Assembly (NCBI GenBank): GCA_023410055.1
Contig: JAEYQK010000003.1
Coordinates: 1-33,814 of the forward strand
DNA: 33,814 bases
From: Acidobacteriota bacterium
Lineage (GTDB): Bacteria; Acidobacteriota; Terriglobia; Terriglobales; Acidobacteriaceae
Direction: 5' to 3'
Shown here piece after piece: positions 25,480-32,400 of the stretch. The notes beneath the pieces were generated by a model that was not told where the DNA came from, did not search any database, and saw only the letters and a list, made by a program, of their open reading frames with translations. Position numbers and translations under genes: made by a program. Each line of letters opens with the position of its first letter. Position 1 is the first letter of the stretch.

Positions 25480-25570
25480 GGCCGGAGGCCAGCGCTCCAA
25501 CGGCCCACATCTGCCAAAACCGGCAGATATAGGGCACCACGCCTGAGTAGGTTTCCAGCCAGTAACTGCG

Positions 25571-25589
25571 GACGGGGCACAGCCCCGTC
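25571..25589 (+). repeat. ACA-loop hairpin near the 3' end of the PPTase gene
   Basis: GACGGGGC (25571-25578), loop ACA, GCCCCGTC (25582-25589). It lies 24 bases beyond the PPTase stop and may help end transcription, but no T tract follows on the minus strand. Confidence 0.6.
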
Positions 25590-25613
25590 CCTACACTTAT
25601 TCATTTTCATTCC

Positions 25614-26342
25614 TCACATTGCGGCGCGCTTCATGCGTTCGGCGCGAAGGCCTACGGCAAGCACTATAGGCGCTTCCGGCTGCGGAGAGCCGACGAAGGT
25701 GCGGACGAACTCGTCGGTGCACTGGTACCAGCCGTTGAAGAAGCGGCCGCCTTCGGCGCGGGCGATTAATGGATACCAGCCGTTCTCGCTGCCGGAGAGT
25801 CGCGAGCCGATGGTGCAGATCACGGAGCGCGTGTCGAGGCGCAGTCCTTCTTCGAGTGCCTTGAGCGTGCTTTCTTTGGCGCTCCAGATGAGGTTCACCA
25901 GGCGCGTGCGATCGGAGAACGGCGCTTGGATGAGGAACGACTGCTCTTCGTCGGTGAAGTAGTCGTCGACGAAGGACTCGCTGCGAGGCTCGATCTTCTC
26001 CAGGTCGCAGCCGAAGGTCAGGTCAGACTCGGCGACGGCGCAAGCGGCGATCCCGCTGCTATGGCTGATGGAGATCGAGATGCTGGCTGGCGTGTGTCCG
26101 AGATAAACCCGAGGCGCACCTGAGGCGGCAGGCATGATTTCGATGCGAGACAGCATTTTGAACTGCGGGTGCACGTCGAGGAATTCGGCGATTGCCAGCT
26201 TGGCGGTCCAGCGCCCGAGCCGCCAGTCGGCGCGCCGCTTGGGAAAGCGAATGGTCGCGAGCCGCTTGCGTTCGTTGTCGCTGAGCCACACGTCCCCAAC
26301 CGGGACATCAGCCTCACTCTGCTCAACCCAGTAGATGTTCAT
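25614..26342 (-). CDS. 4'-phosphopantetheinyl transferase, Sfp type
   Basis: 242 residues from ATG 26342. It transfers phosphopantetheine from CoA to the conserved hydroxyl residue of carrier proteins. Family motifs are intact: SISHSSG (His94), FGCDLEKIEPR (Asp113 and Glu115, Mg2+ ligands) and WSAKESTLKA (Trp153, Lys156, Glu157). Length is typical of broad-range Sfp enzymes, not of the short AcpS. The frame opens at TTG 26354 but ATG 26342 is the likelier start. It lies 76 bases after the synthase gene in the same direction, so its natural substrate is very probably the five-ACP array of that synthase; this is inferred from position. Confidence 0.95.
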   Translation of the reverse strand: MNIYWVEQSEADVPVGDVWLSDNERKRLATIRFPKRRADWRLGRWTAKLAIAEFLDVHPQFKMLSRIEIMPAASGAPRVYLGHTPASISISISHSSGIAACAVAESDLTFGCDLEKIEPRSESFVDDYFTDEEQSFLIQAPFSDRTRLVNLIWSAKESTLKALEEGLRLDTRSVICTIGSRLSGSENGWYPLIARAEGGRFFNGWYQCTDEFVRTFVGSPQPEAPIVLAVGLRAERMKRAAM

Positions 26343-26409
26343 CTCTCGATCCAAAGGGCACCAAGCGTGCGGACTCTCGGTTAAGAACTCCGTAAGTCTG
26401 ATGCCCTAT

Positions 26410-26434
26410 CGGCTGCGGTTAGGCAGCCGTTTTT
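26410..26434 (+). terminator. Hairpin with T tract over the synthase stop codon
   Basis: CGGCTGC (26410-26416), loop GGTTAG, GCAGCCG (26423-26429), then TTTTT (26430-26434). The T tract follows on the plus strand, so it would stop rightward transcription heading antisense into the synthase; on the minus strand there is no U tract and the synthase stop codon (26419-26421) is in the loop. Confidence 0.4.
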
Positions 26435-29400
26435 AACGCCTTGAGCGAATCCGCGTCGACCGCGCTCGGGATCGCGATGGTGCGGTATCCGCTCATTTCG
26501 ACGTAAACATTGCCAGACGAATCGACGACCTGTGCGTTGAACGTCTCTTCGTTCGGCGAAGGATTGACGACGGCGAACAGCGGTTCGCCGGCAGTCGGCG
26601 TTCGCAGGAGGCTGACCTGATCGACGACTTGCGGCAGTCCCATGCGGCCTTGCTCGGCGAGCTCCCAGAGCCCGGCGGTCTGGAAGCACAACTCGATCAG
26701 ACGTGGCGCCATGAGCGTCGGCAGCTTCTCTGGCGTGTGATTCGAGGGCAGCGCTGTTGGCATCTGACCCACGATTTGCTTGCCCTCCTGCCATGCGCGA
26801 TCGAGCACGCGGTAGGCCGGGCCGTGGAAGTACACGCGATAGATGTCCTTCGAGTCGATGACGCGTCCGGCGGGCTTGCTGACTGCTGGTGCGGTCACCG
26901 CTTGCGGAATGTGCTTTGTCAGCCGCACGCGCGCGGTGAAGTGAGTCGTCACCTGCGGCTCCGGCTGGTTCGGCAACTGGCGGCGACCGATGAGGCGGCA
27001 GTCCGCGACGATGGCGTCACCGTACGGATGGAACACGGCTTCGATCGTTACCGTTCGCGGTTCGTTGCGATAGAACTTGAACGGCGCGAGGAAGCTGATG
27101 TGCTCCAGGTTGTCGAGACGCCAGCCGGGAACGACGCACTGCGCGGCCTCGGCGAAGGCCTCGATGCCCATGACGCCCGGCAGCACTGGCGTGCCGTCGA
27201 TCTGATGGTCGTGCAGGAAGGGCTGGATCTTCGGGTCGAGGGTGGTCTCGATGACGAGTCCGGCGTTGACGCCCATGGATGCGATCTTGCCGATCATGGG
27301 GCCGCGAATGGACTCGAAGGTCTCGAAGAGATTGGTGTCGACGCCGCCGGTCGCGTCCCACTCGTGGAGCAGAACGCCGAGGCGCTGTCCGACGAGGACT
27401 TCGCCGCGCGTTCCGCCGACGGTGAGTTCGCGACGGATGGTCGGGATGCCGGCTTCGGGAGGCAGCATGTCGATGCCGGCGACTTCCATCATCTTGGGGA
27501 TGGAGCCGCGGGTGGCCATGCCGATGCCGCCCCAGGCCGTCCAGTCGATTGCGATGCCGCGAGTGGTTGGACGCGTGGTGCGGAAGCTGGACGTGTACTT
27601 GCAGAGCAGGTCGTTGGCGGAAGCGTAGTCGGCCTGACCGGCATTGCCGAAGCGCCCAGCGATGGAGCTGAAGGCGACGGTGGCACCGAGAGGCATGTCG
27701 CCGACGGCGTGCAGCAGGTTGAACCAGCCGTCACTCTTGACGTCGAAGACGAGGTTGAACTCGCGCTCGTCTTTGTCGGGCAGGAAGTGACTGCGCTCCA
27801 TGCCGGCGGCGTGCAGCAGGACATCGATACGTCCGGACTGCTGGCGGACTTCGTCGATGACCTTGGCGACGGCGGCGGCGTCGGTGAGGTTCACGCTGAA
27901 GTAGTGGGCAACGCCGCCGGCCTTGTGCACGGCGTCAATGGCGTTCTGGGCAGCGACGGCACGCTCGAGACCGGCGAGTTCTTTTTCGACCATCGCGGGC
28001 GTGGCGCGCTGTCCAGTGGCCTGGATGCGCGCAAAGATATCGCGCTTCAGGCCGTCTTTGTCAGTCGTGAACTTCTTCAGGTCTGGATTGTTCGGGTCGG
28101 GCTTCGGCACGAGGTCAAGCAGGTGGAATGTGCCTCCCGATGCCGATGCCAGATCAGAGGTGATGGCCGAGACGATGCTTCCGGCGGCACCCGTCACGAC
28201 GAAGACGGTGCTCTCGTCGAGGGTGAGGCCGGGCTGTCCGTCGGCAGCAGGTTGTTCTGTCAACGCAACGGACCAGCGCAGGTCGGACTTGTATCCGATC
28301 TCGACTGCGCCGTTATCGCGCAGAGTCTCGTCGATCAGGACTCGGGCGATGTCGGCGGGTGCGCGGTTGGCCTCGAAATCGACGGCCTTAACGGTGGCGT
28401 CGGGGCGCTCGCGTTTGTAGGTCTTGGTGAAGCCGACGACGGCGCCGCCCATGGGAGCGAGGGCCCCGGCGGTGTCGTAACCGTGTTGTCCGCCGAGCGT
28501 GGTGGCGGAGATGAGGAAGGTTCCTTGCGCGGCGATCTGATCGTAGAGCGCACGCATGGTCGCGTAGAGGGCTTTCAAGCGCAGGCGGATTGCATCGTGC
28601 CACGAGTTGATGTCGAGGTCCTTGACTTCGCCTTCGTGATCGAGCGCAGACAGCCAGTAGACGCCCTGGATCGATCCCTCGGCGAGCCACTGTTTCAACG
28701 ACGCCGCGAGTTGGTCGGGCGTCCAAGTGCGATCGATGACGAGCGCCTGTACGTCTTTTGAGCGGAGCTGATGCGCGAGCTCATCCGCCACGCCGGCGAG
28801 ATCGGGCATGATCACGACACGACTCGTGCCGGTGAAGCTAACGCCCGTCGGCTTGCAGATCGTGAGTGGCGGGCGGAGCACAGGAGCGGGAACGCGACGG
28901 GGTACGCGGTCAGCCGCTTCGAAACTTGCGGGCTTTGCACGCACGAGTTTCGGGCGCGGCGGTTCCGGCGGAGTCGCCGCTACCGAAGCAGCTGGCGCTT
29001 CCGCCGGAGCCGTTGGAGCACTTGCGGCTGGTTGACCGATGCGCTCCTGCGCAAACTTAATCACGTGGGCGAGTGTCGGAAAGTCACGTAGCTTCAGGTT
29101 CTCGTCACGCGGAATGTTGTAGGCGGCGCGAACGGCGGCAAGCATTTCGGCCTGCTTGACGGTATCGACGCCGAGGTCGGCTTCGAGATCGAGATCGAGG
29201 TCGAGCATCTCGGGTGGGTAACCAGTCTTCTCGGCTACGATGGACAGGACCTTTGCCTTGATCTCATCGACCGTGACAGCCGGGGTTGTTGTTGCGATTG
29301 GAACGGACACCACTGCTGATGCTGCTTCGATTGGCGGTGCGGTTTCGACCTTTGGTTCGGGTGCCAGTGCTGGAGCTTCGGTTGAGCTGACGGCTTCTAC

Positions 29401-32400
29401 CCCGCTCAAGCCAACATCGGGCTTGAACGGGGCACCAAGGTTCGCGGGCTGGCGGTCATAGGCGAACTGGATGACGTGCTTCAGAGTGGGGAAGTCGCGC
29501 AGCTTGAGATTCTCGTCACGCGGGATGTTGTAAGCGGCGCGGACGGCGACGAACATTTCGGCTTGCTTAACGGTGTCGACGCCGAGATCGGCTTCGAGAT
29601 CGAGTTCAAGGTCTAGCATGTCCTGCGGATAGCCGGTCTTCTCAGCAACGATCGTAAGGACCTTGTCTTTTATCTCTGCGATGCTAACGACCGCTGCAGA
29701 TGCACCCTGCGCTGCTTGCGTCGGGGGAGGAGCGGACTCAGCCTTCGGTTCTGGTGTGGGTGCCGGAGCTTCGGTTGAGCTGACGGCCTTCACCCCGCTC
29801 AAGCCAACGTCGGGCTTGAACGGGGCACCCAGGTTCGCGGGCTGGCGATCGTACGCGAACTGGATAACGTGTTTCAGAGTCGGGAAGTCGCGCAGCTTGA
29901 GGTTCTCGTCACGTGGAATGTTGTAGGCCGCGCGTACGGCCACGAACATCTCGGCCTGCTTGACGGTGTCGACGCCGAGATCGGCTTCGAGGTCCAGATC
30001 AAGGTCGAGCATGTCTTTTGGATAGCCGGTCTTTTCGGCGACGATGTCGAGGACTTTTTCTTTGATCTCATCGACGCCAACGGCCGCAGCCACTACCGAT
30101 GTGGAAGGAGTTGATGCTGGATCAGCAGGAGTCAGTATTGCGGTCTTAACTGCGGAGGGTTCGCTTGATGCGGCAGTGGTTGCGACCGTCGGCGTCGTTT
30201 CGACGACCGATGTTGGAGTTGGCTTAGTTTCAATCACCCCGCTCAAGCCAGAGGCGGGTTCGAACGGGGCGCTAAGAGAGGGTGAAGAAGCTACGGCAGG
30301 GCGCCGGTCGTAAACAAACTGGATCACGTGCTTGAGCGTTGGGAAGTCGCGCAGCTTGAGATTCGGGTCGCGCGGAATACTGTAGATCTCGCGAATGGCC
30401 GCCATCATCTCGGCCTGCTTCACGGTGTCGACGCCTAAGTCAGCTTCGAGGTCGAGATCGAGATCAAGCATCTCGACGGGGTAGCCGGTCTTCTCGACGA
30501 CGAGCGCGAGGATGCGCTCTTTCACGGCATCTGCGGCAGGCGCGGGAATAAAGGCCGCCGCCGGCTCGTGCTCCGCAGCGAGGGACTTGATCTCCGGAGC
30601 CGGAGTCGGCGGCGTGTCCGCGGCAGGCTGGGCTGGAGCTTCTTGCGAAGCGGCAGCCGCAGCAAAAAGATCGGGCCGTCGATCGTGCACGAACCGGATC
30701 ACATGGCCCAAGGTTGGGAAGTCGCGCAGCTTGATCGTGTCGTCGCGCTGAATGCCGTAGGCCTCGCGAACGGTCGCGAATACCTCCGCCTGCTTGACCG
30801 TGTCCACGCCGAGGTCGGCCTCCAGGTCAAGGTCGAGATCAAGCATGTCGGTCGGATAGCCAGTCTTCTCGGAAACGAGCGCCAGGATGCGCTCCTTCAC
30901 CGAGTCGGATGAAACTGCGGCAACGGGCGGCGCTGGAGAGGGCACCGGGATTTCCTGTGCTGCGGTTGCCGCTGTCACCCCGCTCAAGCCAACTTCAGGC
31001 TTGAACGGGGCACCGGGTGCTGGTTTCGACGGCTCGGTAGCTGGAGGTGCGAGCACGACAGGAACGGGGGCGGGAGCTGGTTGTGCACCGACTCCGGCGA
31101 CTGCAGCTGACGCCTTCGGGGGTTCGGGAGCAGCTTCTGCGATCGGGACAACAGGAGCAGCAGGGGCCGCAGGTGCGATCACCGGCTGTGCCTGTTTGAC
31201 GACTTCTTTGGCAGCTTCAACACGTGCGGCGGCTTTCTGGTCGCGTACGCGCAGAGTGCGCTGCACAACCTCGAGGTCAACAGCTGTGCTGTAGCCGGTC
31301 ATTTGGCCCAGCCACTCTTTCCACGTGGCTTCGTCTGCGATGCGGTAGGCATACCCAAGCGCATTTGGAGCGCGACGCACGCCGTCTTTCGTCTTTACCC
31401 AGCGCAGCAATGTCATGCTGATCTGGGAACCGAAGCCAGCACCAAGATGAATAGCGTAGTCGACCGGGTAAGAGCCGCCTTTCGACAGGTTCAGTCGACC
31501 CAGTTCAGGATCGACTTCTTTGAAATTCACGACAGGCGGAACGATGCCGGTCTCGAGAACTTTGATGGCAGCAACGTCCTCGATACCGGTGGCCATGGCG
31601 TGTCCGGTAAGGCCCTTGGTGTTTGTGACGACAATGCTGTCGGCTGCGTCTCCGAAGGCGCGACGCAGAGCGTAGACCTCGGCAGAAGCACTGCCGCCGC
31701 GGGCCGGCGTATAGGTTTCGTGCGACATGAAGACCGTCTTCGGAGCAATATCGCGACGTGATATGCCGTGACGGAACTCCGCCTGGGCGATCAGCTTCTC
31801 CATCACTTGGCTGATGTGATCGATGTCGAGCCGGGTGCCGTGGAACGCACTGTTCGCAGTGACGGCGCTCAGGACTTCGCAGATGGGAGTAATGCCGCGT
31901 TCGCGTGCAGCTTCGGCGCACTCGACGACCATGGCGGCAGCACCCATGCCTACGATCATGCCGTGACGCCGCTTGTCGAACGGGATTGCCGCGTCCTCGA
32001 CTTTCTCGTCCGTGGCGGCTGCACCAGTGGCCAGGAAGCCAGCGCCGAACCACTCCATCATGTTGTCGGAGGTGGCGTCGTCAGAGGAGACGATGATCAC
32101 GCGACGGCAGCGTCCGGCACGGATCCAGTCTTCGGCCAGAGCAACGGCCTGGGCAGTAGAAGCACAGGCGGCATTGATCTGCGTGTTCGGTCCGCGCGCG
32201 CCGATGAGTTCAGCGAACTGGGAGTGTCCCATGGGCAACGTTCGGAAGAGGAAGCGCCGGTCGAACGCGTAGGGTTGCTGTGCGATTGCCGCTTTCAGCG
32301 AGGCAATCTGGGAGTCGAGCTTTTGCAGGATGGTTGCATCTGAGGCGGCATCCATGGATTTCCGCAGGTCTTCAAGGGTGCTCAACTGTTCACGCCGGGC

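Larger units (their letters stand above)
29045..30910 (-). repeat. Tandem array of five ACP domains with linkers
   Basis: Five modules of about 75 residues each (KTGYP..MLDLDLDLEADLGVDT, quoted in part as DLEADLGVDTVKQAE). Thr codons at 30799-30801, 30424-30426, 29965-29967, 29572-29574 and 29161-29163, i.e. spacings of 375, 459, 393 and 411 bases. Modules 3 and 4 and the linkers after them are almost identical, pointing to a recent duplication of one ACP-plus-linker unit. Confidence 0.93.

Noticed and set aside
24581..25962. Several open frames of 130-190 codons on both strands in the repeat cluster
   Set aside because: They are made of REP and hairpin repeat sequence, show no motifs or ribosome sites, and overlap the RAYT remnant or the PPTase gene.
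26629..28761. A 710-codon open frame on the plus strand opposite the synthase KR/DH region
   Set aside because: It is antisense to clearly coding, motif-bearing sequence; its translation is low-complexity Gly/Asp/Val without motifs. GC-rich codon usage on the minus strand explains the open frame.
30799..30801. ACP Thr as sequencing error or decay of a single domain
   Set aside because: The same substitution occurs in all five domains with two different Thr codons, while surrounding motifs are conserved.
29045..31014. Regularly spaced repeats resembling a CRISPR array
   Set aside because: The period is 375-459 bases and corresponds to ACP domains plus linkers; the REP copies are not regularly spaced and no cas genes are present.
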